The notes below the pieces were generated by a model, which searched no databases, was not told the DNA's origin, and worked only from the letters and a program-made list of their open reading frames with translations. Positions 1-11,604 of a stretch of DNA of 64,000 nt are shown piece after piece. The DNA is taken from NCBI GenBank assembly GCA_010015655.1, contig ML976727.1, positions 332,673 through 396,672 on the forward strand, read 5' to 3'. Position 1 is the stretch's first letter. The number at the start of each line of letters is the position of its first letter. Source of the stretch: Bimuria novae-zelandiae CBS 107.79 (Eukaryota; Ascomycota; Dothideomycetes; Pleosporales; Didymosphaeriaceae). Made by a program: the position numbers and the translations under genes.

Positions 1-37
1 CATATAGGAGCCATGGTGATGTTGGGAGGCCATTATC

Positions 38-1974
38 TTAGGTGAAGTCTACTTCCTCTTCATCGCCTTTGTCGTCATCGTCGTCGATGAGTCCCAGGTA
101 CCGCTGTATGGTTTCCGAGTCGAGTAGGGTAGCTCTCTGTGCATCCGGTCATCAGTGAGATTGCTCCAAAGGCAGTAGGCTGTGATTGGGTATTTGCAGA
201 TTGTGGGGCCGTGTGAAGCATGTGCACACTCTCACCTTGTTGTCCAAAATCTCTGCCGTTTTCCGTAGCAGTTCCAATTCTAGCGTGCGTAGTCGCGCGG
301 CAAGGTGCCACGGCCCTGCAGGATCAGTATATGGGCATGATGCACGTTGGCTGACTTACTTTCTCTTACAGTTCCTTCACGTTCAGGGCTGCCGACAACG
401 TGCAATCGCTCAATTTGCGCGTGAACTCGTCCCTGCATCAAAACAACTGCTCGAAGTTGGAATACTTCCCAGAGAGGGTCTTTTTCCAGGTAGGCCCGGA
501 TCTTAGATGCATCGTTGAGCTCGCTTTCTTTCCAGAATGCCTGAATCTCTTTCTCTCCATCTACCGTTTGTCGTACTTTGAAGTCGATACCTGCACGAGA
601 AAATCAGTTCTTCGAAACCCGCGGGGTATACTCTCGGTGTACTCGGTTCACAGGCGAAATAACTTGTACACCAAAACTTGTCTGTGTGACTCAGTCGACG
701 ACGTACCGTCTTCTTCGTTTACGACCACTAGCCAAACAAAATCGCCTTCCCATTCTACCGTGTCTTCTTTATGAACAAGGCGAAAGCCGGGTGCTGTGTT
801 GCAAACATATATCTTGGCAGGGCGAAGCGGATCATCGTCCGGTACGTCCAGGTTAAGAAACATGACTTTTGCAGAAGACATTGTGTCTTCAATGAATCCG
901 TATGAGAAAATATTTTCGCAAGCACCCTTGTCGTCTCCATATCTATGTTGGTCAGCTCAAGATTTGAATCACGGTTTAAAGCAAGCAAATCTAGGATGAG
1001 AGGAACGCAATCGTAGTTGCAAGAGAAAATGCAGCGGACACGAAAAGCAAAGTAGACTCACGTGATTGTGATTTCTTCGCCTGGCGATATGTATTTGCCT
1101 TGTCGTAATTCCAGAAGAGCATTGCCATCATCGTCCGTCTCATATAACGCAGCCGTTGCGTGGCCCGACGCATGGTTAGCCATGTCGATGCAGGGCACCA
1201 TAGCATCGCCTACGCCTGGGACCTCGAGTGCTCTGGAGCGGTACATAGCATCGACACGTAACCAATCGTCAAATGTAAGCTAAAAGCTGTCAGTAAGCGT
1301 CACCTGAAATAACGTTCGGAGCACATTGCGGGTCGTAACGATGCTGGAGCAATGGTTGATTGACCCGTGTCAAGTAGCACTCTACATACCAAGCCATCTT
1401 CCTCGTCCCACCAGTACCTTGCACACCAGCTGATAGGTCCTGTCGCGGTACGAAATGTCTCAAACTCCCGCAGCAAGCTGTTCATTTTAGCCCGTGTGGC
1501 AGAGCGGAGTGTGGTTCCTTCAAGAAGCTCGTGCTCTTCTTCCGTCCAAAAAGTCGGAAGCAGTTCGTCCGGGAGATACTTGATGTAATCAGTGAGCGGC
1601 GTATGGACACCGATATCCTTGATATCTGGACAGCACAAAGACGCTTGCATGACTAGAAATGTTAAGACGGCACCCCGCGTAGTTCGACCAAAGTCACCAA
1701 GGGCTTGGAGCAGCTCTCGAAGATGCTGATCCGATTTGGCGAAAAGCTCGATGTTCTGTCTCGAGAGTACCAATTCCTTTGGGATGGTCATCAAGGGTTC
1801 CTCGATGTCGCCATTGAGGTTGCGTTTAGCAATTACAGCTGAACCGCGATCTTCATAGCCTGGTAAAGGGCCGATTTTGATGCCGTTGAATACAACACCA
1901 TGGAAAGTGGCCCAGGCGGTGAGACCTTCGATGGGCTCTTTGAGCCATCCTTCTGCTCTGCCCCTTCTGATCAT
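38..1974 (-). CDS. SET-domain lysine methyltransferase (Rubisco-LSMT/RKM-like)
   Basis: Probable S-adenosylmethionine-dependent protein lysine methyltransferase of the SETD/RKM type, whose known members modify ribosomal or other non-histone proteins. The first large exon (about 1300-1974) starts MIRRGRAEGW and carries the N-terminal half of a split SET domain. After an intron comes the C-terminal SET segment at about 1058-1246, with the cofactor-site motif PCIDMANHA followed by GEEITIT. Further exons (about 648-900 and down to the stop at 38-40) encode the substrate-binding C-terminal domain and an acidic tail (LIDDDDDDKGDEEEVDFT). The exon chain is inferred from reading frame, so several splice sites are not certain. 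There is an in-frame ATG at 1974. Family assignment rests on the NHA-type motif and layout; the substrate cannot be told from sequence. Confidence 0.75.
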
Positions 1975-2809
1975 GTTTGCATGGAGAGAGCTTGATCGGC
2001 ACCGAAAGAGAGGCGTTTCAAGGTGGCCAACTCATGTACCGCTCGTCCCGAAGCAAAACGTGGTTTTGAAAGCTCTGCTTTCTAGCTATGGTGGAAGGTT
2101 CAGGTCGGGTAGGAGCAGTAGCGGACGAGGAAGCTCCAGGACAAACAAGACTTCTCTAATATACAATGCTCCTAGGTTCGGCCGAAGAGGAGAGCAGCAA
2201 TAGACGCCTGTCAATTCTTCGAAGCACCCAAGCGCTGCAGTGTTATGCAAGATACCGAGAGCGATAGTAAAACTGGTGGATCAATACGTCCGACCGGCCT
2301 GCAAAATGTGAGCCGGTGTCCTCAGTAATCATAACAAAAGGCAGGTGGTCGCCAATGCAGTGCACGAGCAAACAAACAACATCTTACAGGGGTCCTTACC
2401 TGGACGCGGCCCAGACAATTTACGACGGGGCGCTGTTGTGTAGTGGTCGCCAGGTTGAAGCTCTGTGAAACCCTAGCGGCAGCCACGCCAACCGCATCGG
2501 TTCTAGCTTTGTTTTGCTCCGTCCCAGATGACAACAACAGTAAACTTACATTTCTACAGCTCATCCTCTCCCGCTCGTTCGCAACAACACTCCGCATCTT
2601 TACATTATTCCTTATAGGGTCAGAACTGAGTGTCAGGAAGTGCAGCGCCTGCCAAACTATTTGCGCAAGCCCACACCGTCTCAAGTTCCGCGCGCCCGAC
2701 GCCCACCGTGCTGTTGGCCCGCCGGCTGCTCAACCGACTTGGAACCACCAGGCGCAATTGCGCTCTCTCTTAAGGCGAATTACTCTGAGCAGTTGCACTT
2801 ACCGGCGCG
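1975..2809. other. Intergenic region, divergent promoters
   Basis: Lies between the divergently transcribed SET-domain gene and CDC14. No convincing coding exon, RNA gene or repeat was seen; short open frames here lack family signal. Confidence 0.5.
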
Positions 2810-4860
2810 ATGTCTTCTCAGCAGCGGACAGCTAAAATGCTTCGCTCTGGCGCGGGAACCGCCTACGGCCAGGTCATCGAATACATTCAAGGTCCGTCCC
2901 AGCAATAACAACAACTTCCCGCGCGCAAGTTCAACGCTCACTGATGATGCAGACCGCCTGTATTTGGCTTCCTTTACCAACCCTCCGAACGCGGATACAC
3001 CTTTCAAGTACCTGGAGCGTACCACCCAGTCGCCGTCGAAGCGCTCGGCTAAGGCGCATTCCGGGCCAGTCGCCGCGACCAAGCACGTCAATCCGCCGGT
3101 ATACTTCACCATCGACAAGACCCTCCTGTACAATGCCTTCCACGCCGACTTTGGGCCGCTGCACATTGGCCATCTCTACAGGTTTGCGGTGCAGTTGCAC
3201 GAAGTGTTGGGAGACCCTGCAAACGAGGACCGTGCGGTGATCTTCTGGAGTAGCGCCGACTCGAGGAGTATGTGCCCCCATTCATGCGCCTGAGCGACTG
3301 TTGACAATGAATTAGGTCGAGCGAACGCAGCCTGCATCTTGGCCTGCTACATGGTGTTGATCCAATCATGGCCGCCGCATCTTGCTTTGGCGCCCATTGC
3401 GCAAATGGATCCGCCATGCATGCCGTTTCGCGACGCCGGGTACAGCCAGGCCGACTACGTGCTGAATATTCAGGACGTCATTTACGGTGTCTGGAAAGCA
3501 AAGGAAGAAGGACTTTGCGGGCTCAAAGACTTCAGCCTTGAAGAGTATGTCAAGAACTCAAATCACCCGCAACTGTGATGCTGACTCGTCTAGATATGAG
3601 AAATACGAGCGAGTGGACATGGGTGACTTCAACTGGGTGACGCCCAACTTCCTGGCCTTTGCCTCGCCAAACGTCCAGCCTACGCATGAGATTCCCACGA
3701 CTTCGCCCATGTATTCGACACTACCTTCGAGCATCGCCGAAGTGCAGCGCTCCGGCCTGCCCACTCCTTTCAAGAACGTTCTGTCGCACTTCTGCGCCAG
3801 GAACATTGGTCTTGTCGTGCGCCTCAATTCGGAATTGTACTCGTCAACATACTTCACCAAACTGGGCATCCAGCACCTGAACATGATTTTCGACGACGGT
3901 ACATGCCCCCCCCTCTCCTTGGTGAGGCAGTTCATCGACTTGGCGCATGAGATGATTACAGTGAAGAAGAAGGGTATTGCTGTGCACTGCAAAGCTGGCC
4001 TTGGACGCACAGGCTGCTTGATAGGCGCGTATCTGATCTACAGGCACGCGTTCACGGCGAACGAGATCATCGCGTACATGCGTTTCATGCGACCCGGAAT
4101 GGTGGTCGGTCCTCAACAGCATTGGCTGCATCTTAACCAGTCTACCTTCCGAGAGTGGTGGTACGAAGACACGATGAAGGCGAAGTACGCGGAGAAGATA
4201 CCTGCGACCCCAACGAGGTCACCGAACAAGCAACGACTCGCTAGTAACGGGCAGACATTCACCCCACCAAATGGATCGCAGAAGCGTGCTGCTCTCGGGG
4301 AGATTGAAACGAATGAACGCAGCAACGTTGGCGCTTCGATTGGCGTACAAGAAGACAACCTTCCTGCGCCTACGCCAGGTCAACCGCGGAAGACTAGCAA
4401 GCTTTACGGTGGCGGAATGGGAAGATCTCCTCTAAGAAACCACGAGAACGAGCCCTTCACCAGGTCCGAACGCATTACAGAGACCAGCAGATACGAGGGT
4501 GAGACGGATGAGGAGTTTCATCTCAGGCAGACCTCTCGTAGGACGGCATCGCGATCACCTATTCTGAAGGATCGCGACCGCCGAGCGGTGAGCATGACGA
4601 CCACGAAAACGAGTATAACGTCTACCTGGACTTCGTACGGCGAAAGCGACGCGGAGAACACGGCACCTGCCGGAGCCAACCCAAAGACTCCCTCGAGGGA
4701 TAAGAGCGGAAGCGGCCACGGCAGTATCAGCGTCACCAAGGTTCGCGGGAGCCCATCACGACGCCCCGCCGAGAACAAGAACGGAGTCAGGAAGACCAGC
4801 GGTCGAGTAGGCAGCGTCGGTAGCTCCGCGTCGCGTGCCTTAAGCGCGAAACCTGCGTAG
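2810..4860 (+). CDS. CDC14: Dual-specificity phosphatase CDC14
   Basis: Cell-cycle phosphatase that reverses CDK phosphorylation at mitotic exit and in septation. Four exons fit: 2810-2891, 2953-3267, 3316-3544 and 3594-4860, with introns of 61, 48 and 49 nt, giving about 630 residues. The N-terminal non-catalytic domain begins VIEYIQDRLYLASF and contains FHADFGPLHIGHLYRF. The catalytic domain carries the signature HCKAGLGRTG (about 3985-4014), the Cys-X5-Arg loop of tyrosine phosphatases. Downstream, YMRFMRPGMVVGPQQHWL is typical of CDC14. The last ~210 residues are a low-complexity, Ser/Thr/Arg-rich tail with many S/T-P sites, as expected for a regulated, partly nucleolar phosphatase. Start chosen because MSSQQRTAKMLRSG leads straight into the conserved domain. 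Confidence 0.95.
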
Positions 4861-5580
4861 TCGTCTCTTCGGGTCTGATTCACATTTCGAAGCATATGCA
4901 TATTGCATGCATCACCGGTGTTTTGGCACGGCATCACATGAATGGCGTCCTGGGTTCCGAATTTCTCTCAAATGAATCATGACTGTCAACTCCGTTTCTG
5001 CGCCCTCCTCGTTGGGGTCTCTGTCCATGTTCGGTCTGTCTGGTCCGCTGCTATATATATCAATCGTCTCTGCATGAGCGTTTGTGTTGAAACTCGGTGT
5101 ATATGGGGGGCTGGCTTGTGTGGCGTTTGGGGTCTTGTCTGGGGTTCCGTCTGGCTTGGGCGTTGTGTGGGTTCTGCACGGCCGGCATTCCGTCTTGTTG
5201 TGACATGCTCATTCATGACTGTATGAAGCAATGAAGCGTATTAGTACTAATGATTCTTTGCTTTTGACACATTTTCCATTGGTCGGTGCGCTTGTGAGGT
5301 GTGATAAAAATCTCGACAGGATTTTGGTGGTCGCGTATGCACGAAATTCGACCAACATTCAACATTGGCTGGATTTATATACCCAACCATGATCCATACC
5401 GAGGACTACGAACCGCCCAGCTCGTGGCCCATGTGTAGTGCCCGGGCTGCACTTTACAATTCATCCCTTGTGTGACTAATGCTGCGGTCTTGGTCTAAGC
5501 TTACAGTTCTTACAGTTCCACCATGGACATCATGAATACAACTCGAACAAGACGGGTTTGATTGGGTTTAGGAAACGTCT
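4861..5580. other. Intergenic region between convergent genes
   Basis: Shared 3' flank of CDC14 (+) and SNF4 (-). No gene, RNA or repeat that I can support. Confidence 0.5.
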
Positions 5581-6933
5581 CTATTCGTTCTCTTCTCCTT
5601 CCAGCAAGGTATACTCGAGGATATCGCTCAGAGTCAAGACGCCTTTCAGCTTGTTATCGTCATCAATGACGATGAAACGATGCACACGCGATCTGCGAAT
5701 CGTGTCGTAGATCGTCGAAAGCTGATCTTGCATGGAGCACGTGTATATGCCAGGGAAGTCCTAGGTGGCATTAGCACAGAGGAAGAAGATCGGGAAAGCA
5801 TGACGTACGTCGGAGCGTTTGAGCAGCGCATCGCCAACGGTGAGGTTCAGGTCATCGTAGACGCCACCCTTGATGAGGGTAATGACGTCGACGGATTCGA
5901 AAACGTTGAGGACCATGCCTGTATCGTTACTACATTTCCCCTTCATCACATGAAAAGATTGGGCCTACCCTGGTTATCGATAATGGGCACGCTCGATATG
6001 CTCTTCTTCACCAGCATGTGGATGACGTCCATGACAGGCGTGTCCATGTACGCTGTTGCCAGATTGTCGTACGTGCCCACCTGGATGTCTTTGAGCGGTT
6101 TCCGCAGCTTCTGTGTCTCTTTCACGTTCACAGCCACAAACTTGAGGAGGCGGTATTGCGTGATGACACTGACGACTGTGGTGCGTTGCGTCTCGTCATC
6201 TATGTCTACGATGGGTATGCGGCGGGCGCGGGCTTCGAGCATTTTGCGACATGCTTCGTAGAGTGGCCGTTCGGGATGTATAGAGACTGTTTCTATAGGT
6301 GTGACGCCGAGTGATCTTTCGATGTCTACAGTGGTCAGTGGAATGCCAGGTCAGTGGCCTTGGAGAGCTTACCGCGTAGACTGTTCAAGCGGAACTGGTC
6401 AACTCTAGCAAGCGCGTCCGGATTTTGCCAGTAATACTGAATGACGTTTATGTAATCGGAGGTCGTAAGCAGACCGGCAAAAGTCGACGTCTTGGAATCC
6501 CACAGCGGGGCCGACACGATGCCTACGCACTTGGTCAGCGATAGCACTTGTGCGCATGCGGCGCGACAGACCGTTCTGAATGAGGATATTCAGGCTCTTC
6601 TTCACGAGCAGCACCGTGTCGAAGATGATCAGGCGGAAGCTGAGCGGCAGCACATCGTAGCTCGTGCGCACCTTGAGGAAGGCGCGTATGGTCCTCTGTC
6701 CCGTGATTAGCCCGTGCAATGCCCAACTGCGCACAAGCTCTTACTAGCCCATCGAGCTGCTCTCTGTCCACCGTTGTCAAAGCCCTCGGCGGCAGGATCG
6801 GTCGCCCTTGCTCTAGGAAGTCGCGCGGTGTGACAAAGGTGAGCCGTTCGTGCGGTTGCGGCACGTCATTGGCGTTCGTATGTGTATTCGGAGGTGCGGA
6901 CGTCGCTGAATCGGCCGTGTCGGCGCCAGACAT
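5581..6933 (-). CDS. SNF4: AMPK gamma subunit, CBS-domain protein SNF4
   Basis: Nucleotide-binding regulatory subunit of the SNF1/AMPK kinase complex, acting in glucose derepression and energy sensing. Start at 6933 ([12 protein letters not shown]) gives a Pro/Thr/Asn-rich leader, then spliced exons with [40 protein letters not shown] and [20 protein letters not shown], which form the first CBS pair. Later exons (about 5946-6242 and 5581-5750) give the second pair, including [19 protein letters not shown] and [11 protein letters not shown], and end [15 protein letters not shown] at the TAG at 5581-5583. At least four short introns interrupt the frame. Four CBS motifs and the overall order match fungal Snf4. 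Confidence 0.92.
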
Positions 6934-7399
6934 GGTGGATCCGGGGCCCCTTTGGACGGAGCCGCATGGGGAGACGTGTGACACGCGTGGGAAAGCTGCG
7001 ACAAGAACCTGCGCAAGCCAAATGGCAAAGTCGTGAGCTGCTCCGAGTGCGTTCCGCGCGGCTGCGGGTGGTAAAGACAATGTCAAACGGGCTGACTTGC
7101 GCGCTAACAGCGGGGCCTACTGTCGTAGCTCCGAGGGGCATTCGCTGGTATGGGGGACGCTATGACCACCTACATCTGATGGAATTTCTTCTGCACAACG
7201 CCAGCTACATGGTACATTAACAGGAGAAGCAGTAGATCGATTGCAAAGAAACCGCAGAAAATACAGGGACCAGTTCCAAACCCAAGCATCGCCACTGCCT
7301 ACGCCCACGGCTTAGGAAGGACCCGCTCTTCCTTCTTTCCAATACTGCAGGCCTTCCCTATGTTCTCATAACTTACACACCTGCTCAAAATTCAACTGG
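6934..7399. other. Intergenic region
   Basis: SNF4 promoter side and 3' flank of the PP2C gene. No supported feature. Confidence 0.5.
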
Positions 7400-9095
7400 T
7401 TATCTAGGGTTCTTCCAAGCGGCCTTCACAGCTTCCACCTTCAGTTCGGGCCCACCCTCCTCCTGCTCGTCCTCTTCTTCCTGGATGACGTCTTTCGCGA
7501 CATCTTCGATTGACACTTCTGGCTCTCCTACTTCTTTCTTAGCTTGGGCAACGATGGCATCCGCTTCACTGATACCCGTCTTTGCGCTAGACACATCCCT
7601 ATCCACGCCAAGTTGAGCCTCCGTCTTGCGTTGTTTCAGTGCCTTGTTATCGAAGCGTACGACCATACAGGACAAATTGTCCGTGGAGAATCTGGCGAGA
7701 GCGTGATCAACTAGGGCTTTTGACGCCACTTGCGGGTCCTGGATGCCGCGGACAAGGTCGACGGCCTCTTGGTCCGAGCACACGTCCCAAAGCTATGTAA
7801 CGTTAGTTGGTCCTCTATGACAAAGGCCACTGACTTACACCATCGCAAGCAAGGATCAAGAATTCGTCTTGGTCAGGCTGTATCACCGTCTCCGTAGTGT
7901 AAGGATGCCCAGTGACTAGATCCTTCATGTATGCATCACCTAATGCTCGCGTGACCGCCAGGACTCCGTTGACGCGGTTGTTGAGGATCAGACCGCCAGC
8001 TCCAGCGACGCGGCGACCCTCGTTCTCGTCGCTGCCCTTGTGGTCGTACGACAGTCGAAGTGCCCGTCCATTACGACACAAGACTATTCTGGCGTCGCCC
8101 ACGTTCGCCGTGTACAGAACTCTTTGACGGCTAGCATCGCTTCGTAACCGGGCTTCTATCTGGTGCTCCGCACCTTCTGCTTGAGCGGATGGTTCTGAGG
8201 TGCTGGTTTTGTCATCTTCCGCAGCATTTTTCAACGCTGAAACTGCAGCTGGCGCGAACAGAGTGGAGCCAGTAGATGAGGCTTGATTCGGGATGCGGTC
8301 TTCCCACCTCAAAACAGCTATTACGGCGGTGCAGCCGCTGTTCTTGAGGGGCAGCTTTTCCAGTTGCTGGTCCACGAGCGTGAAGGTTTGGTCGAGCAGC
8401 TCCGGTATAGGCGTGTTCGGGTTCCTTCGAATCGTATCCTCCAGTAGCAAATGCAGTTTCTTTCCGCACCAGTCTGCTGCAAAGGTGCCGGCATGGCCGT
8501 CGAAAATAGCAAAATACCCGTTGTCAGTCTCAACAACTGGCTGGTCTGTAGTGCTGGATCCGTCTGAAAGTGAGCCGCGGCTCTTATCCGGGCTATAATT
8601 TGGGGCAGGTGTGCTCAGGAAATTGTACAGATACGCATGCGTGTCCTCCATGGTCCTCCTGCATTTCTTGTTTTTGTCCTCTGTGACACCGACGCGGAAC
8701 GTAGAGTGCGGTCCTGGATGCGATTCGCCAGCCGAATTGTTCAGAGTACCCTGAGGCACACTGAGCGCCGGATCCGCTTTCCCGAGCTTTTGCATCGGCG
8801 TCTGCGTGGTCTTTTCGGCGCCCCCAGATCCACTCGTCGGAGACGATCCAAGGTGGAGAGACTGCTTCGCATTCGAGAACATGTCTCTTGCACGCGACGC
8901 AGTACTACTCCTGCGCTTCTTGTCGGAGATGGGACTGGCATCGCTGGCTTTGCGTTCTGGAGCAGGCGTGTCGCTGTTCCGCTTCTCAGCGGCAGTACCG
9001 GCGTCATTGGTGGCGTTTGCGGTCTTGGACGCGTCCCCTACCCCCGCAATGTATATACCAGCTCCATCATCCTTGCCGGGCGATGTACCAAACAT
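7400..9095 (-). CDS. PTC1: PP2C-type Ser/Thr phosphatase (PTC1-like)
   Basis: Mg/Mn-dependent PP2C phosphatase, expected to dampen stress MAP-kinase (HOG/cell-wall) signalling. Motifs in order: [21 protein letters not shown] (metal-binding Asp-Gly-His), [49 protein letters not shown] and [12 protein letters not shown]. One intron near 7795-7840 has a GTAAGT donor and a CTAAC branch site, joining ILACDG to LWDVCSD. The C-terminal tail is Glu-rich. The first in-frame ATG is at 9095 ([10 protein letters not shown]), but the same frame stays open and protein-like for about 30 more codons upstream ([18 protein letters not shown]), so a 5' exon with the true start may be missing from this model. 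Confidence 0.9.
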
Positions 9096-9189
9096 TCTGT
9101 TCAACAGTCCTCCCGAGCCGGAGAAGCTCCGACGCTTGTTTCCAGCCAGGTTGAGTGATTCGCGAAGACGCTCGCTCGTTGCGCGGGGT

Positions 9190-10249
9190 AGGTACGGCGG
9201 CGATCAGGCAAGCAACGACAGACACGGCGCGTGGTGGGTGTGACGTAAGGGCTCTGGATGTAAATCGAAATATCAGCACAGTGCACGGAAGCAAAGGCAG
9301 GAGCGCAGGTACATAAAAATGAGGGGCGAGCACGCCAGCGTCGAGCCGCGCGTGGAGTAGCGGACGGTGCCGGCTGGTCGGGGGCGCAAACGTACCGGAG
9401 ATAGGAGATTTCGTACGATTCGGGATATATGAAGTAGGTGCGCGTGGTAGAGATATGTAACGGTAGGTAGGACAGGGGAAGGTGGAGAGGGAGTATGTCG
9501 TAGGCGATGTGAAAGACGATCCTAGGCGCTGGTCGAGCGAATGACGTCGGGGAATGGCCGCGTGGGATTCGGCGAGCCCACACAATGCTGGTAGACGGTA
9601 GCGACTCAAGAAAGACTAGGCAGCAGAGGCGGAGCTGGGAACGGCTCACTGCTTACGGCCGCGTTGTACAGCGCGAAATGACAATGTTCGTCCGTCCAAC
9701 GCGTGCGCCTTGCATTCAAAGTGCGGGGATGCAGTCCCCGTGCGTACAGTAGGCAGCCTTCCAACTTCCAGGTTGCCGTAGATATGTATATTTCAACCAC
9801 CCACTCTCTGGATTGCGCACAACCCCCGCCTTAACGTGGCTCAGCCACTGATGTGCGGTCCGCGACCGCTCGGTATTTTTCAACGTTTACTCACCTACCT
9901 TTTTCGGGCAGATCTTGAGCCGAGTGACCATAGCCGATGGGTTCCCAAAAGAAGCTGGCTATTTTTGAATCTAGATGCGTTCGATAGGTGATCGACAGAG
10001 ATCTTGTGGGGCACGCAGACACAGTGACTCCTAAACCATGTCCATGTTTGCATTCGTATATTCATAGCAGTAATTGGGTTAGGCTAGATGTTCAAATTGC
10101 CGTGTAATACATATGGGATGTGAAGATGAACCCTTTCAACGCGTATCCACGCGCAATGTAACTGCCCCTGAACGCCCATATGGCTCACAAATGTGATCGT
10201 TCCACGCCCCGCAACGCCGTCGCATCATGGTATGCACGTAGAAATGACT
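9190..10249. other. Intergenic region / PP2C leader
   Basis: Probably holds the 5' leader and promoter of the PP2C gene and the 3' flank of VPS2. Overlapping minus-strand open frames at 9067-9800 lack domain signal. No repeat or RNA gene seen. Confidence 0.4.
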
Positions 10250-11154
10250 TCACCGTCTAAGGCTGTCCAAACGAGCTTGCAAGTCGTCATCCCCAGGGTC
10301 TCCTCCACCGACAGCCTGTGCCACTCGTCCCTCGGGAACCGCGGCTTTCTGGATACCGGTCGGTGTCTCTCCAAGCTTTACCATGGTTAGTATGTTACAG
10401 GAATCAGTGTGCGGCGATACTCACAGCAGCGCCGAGATCGATGCCTAGCTCGTCCATGACCTGGTTGACAACCTCGTCACTCTCCTCTTCGTCCTCCACG
10501 CCCATGGCATCATCGACGGCGTCGTCCATCATCTCTTGTCGCTGGTCCATCATGTCGTTTTCCTTCTCAAACTCCATGGCAATACGCTGCAGGGCCGGAA
10601 GGTTCATTTGGCGGTTCATGGTTCCTAGTATCTCTGTATGGCGTTAGACGTAATATTCATTGCGTTGTAGAGGGGCTTACTCGTTGCGCCCTTCATCGAC
10701 TGCATCATCTGCTCGTTGCTGCGGACCGTCTACCGATAGTGAGCTACTGTTCCCTTTGCAGCGCATGGACACCCACCTGAATTCTCAGCGATATGGCCTG
10801 TAGCTGTGTGCGCATCTGGTAGAATTTCTCAACGTATCTGTGTAAAGTGTCAGCCACGAACCAATGTGCACATATTGTTCACAAACCTCCGCGTCCGCAC
10901 AAGGTCTTTGGCTTGTATCTTGACTACACTCATTTGTCCAGCCTTAGCACTCTTCTTAATGTCATTTTCCAGCTTTTTCGCCTGGTTCTCCAGCTTCACT
11001 CGCTCGCGGTCGAGTTCTCGTTGTGTCTTCTCGAGCGCTCGCTGGTGCTTGCGCAGACGCTCGGCGGGCGTCATGCGCTTGCCAAAGGCCCATTCCACAA
11101 TCTATGACACAGTTAGTGGTTGCTAGTATCAGTGCAGAATAAACGCACGTTCAT
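10250..11154 (-). CDS. VPS2: ESCRT-III subunit VPS2/DID4 (CHMP2)
   Basis: Snf7-family subunit of ESCRT-III, which polymerises on endosomes to drive multivesicular-body budding and recruits the AAA ATPase Vps4. The gene is split by several introns: the first exon encodes only Met-Asn (start 11154), followed by IVEWAFGKRMTPAERLRKHQRALEKTQ. Then come KSAKAGQMSVVKIQAKDLVRTRR and, in later exons, NRQMNLPALQRIAMEFEKEND and an acidic segment. The C terminus reads DDDLQARLDSLRR, a good match to the MIM1 motif that binds the Vps4 MIT domain. The stop is TGA at 10250-10252. Residue order and the MIM1 end make this CHMP2/Vps2 rather than another Snf7 paralogue. Confidence 0.93.
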
Positions 11155-11604
11155 GGTGATCTAGAGACACAAAGGTTGCGACTCTGGCGTGCGTCCGGTA
11201 CGCCGTTGATGTTGCGGCCTGATGATGTCGGTGCAGTAGTCGGCTCGGATTGCCCCCAAGCTTCGGCAGTGGCAACGTTGAATGCTTTTACTGAGCAATG
11301 CCGAGTCTCTGTGTTGTTAAAAAAAAACAAGCGGATTAAGAGATGGAGGTCCTGGTTGACTTCAGAACGTTCCAGTATTTGCGTGGGTGATTTAATGCGC
11401 ATTAAGAGTAAATAATAGTGGGGTGCCATTGCTCGCTGCACGGGGGTATCTATTCCTTGGCGTGGCCAAAGTTTCGGCGCCAGCCGCTTCGCGTGGTGTT
11501 ACGACATTATCCCTTCAGACCTACAGCTTTCATCTTCGACCCACATCTCTCAACAGTCGCGAAATGCACCCAGTCCACCCAGATTGCCGTAACAGCACGT
11601 ACAC
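11155..11604. other. Intergenic region, divergent promoters
   Basis: 450 bp between VPS2 (-) and FZO1 (+). No supported feature beyond an A-rich run near 11322. Confidence 0.5.
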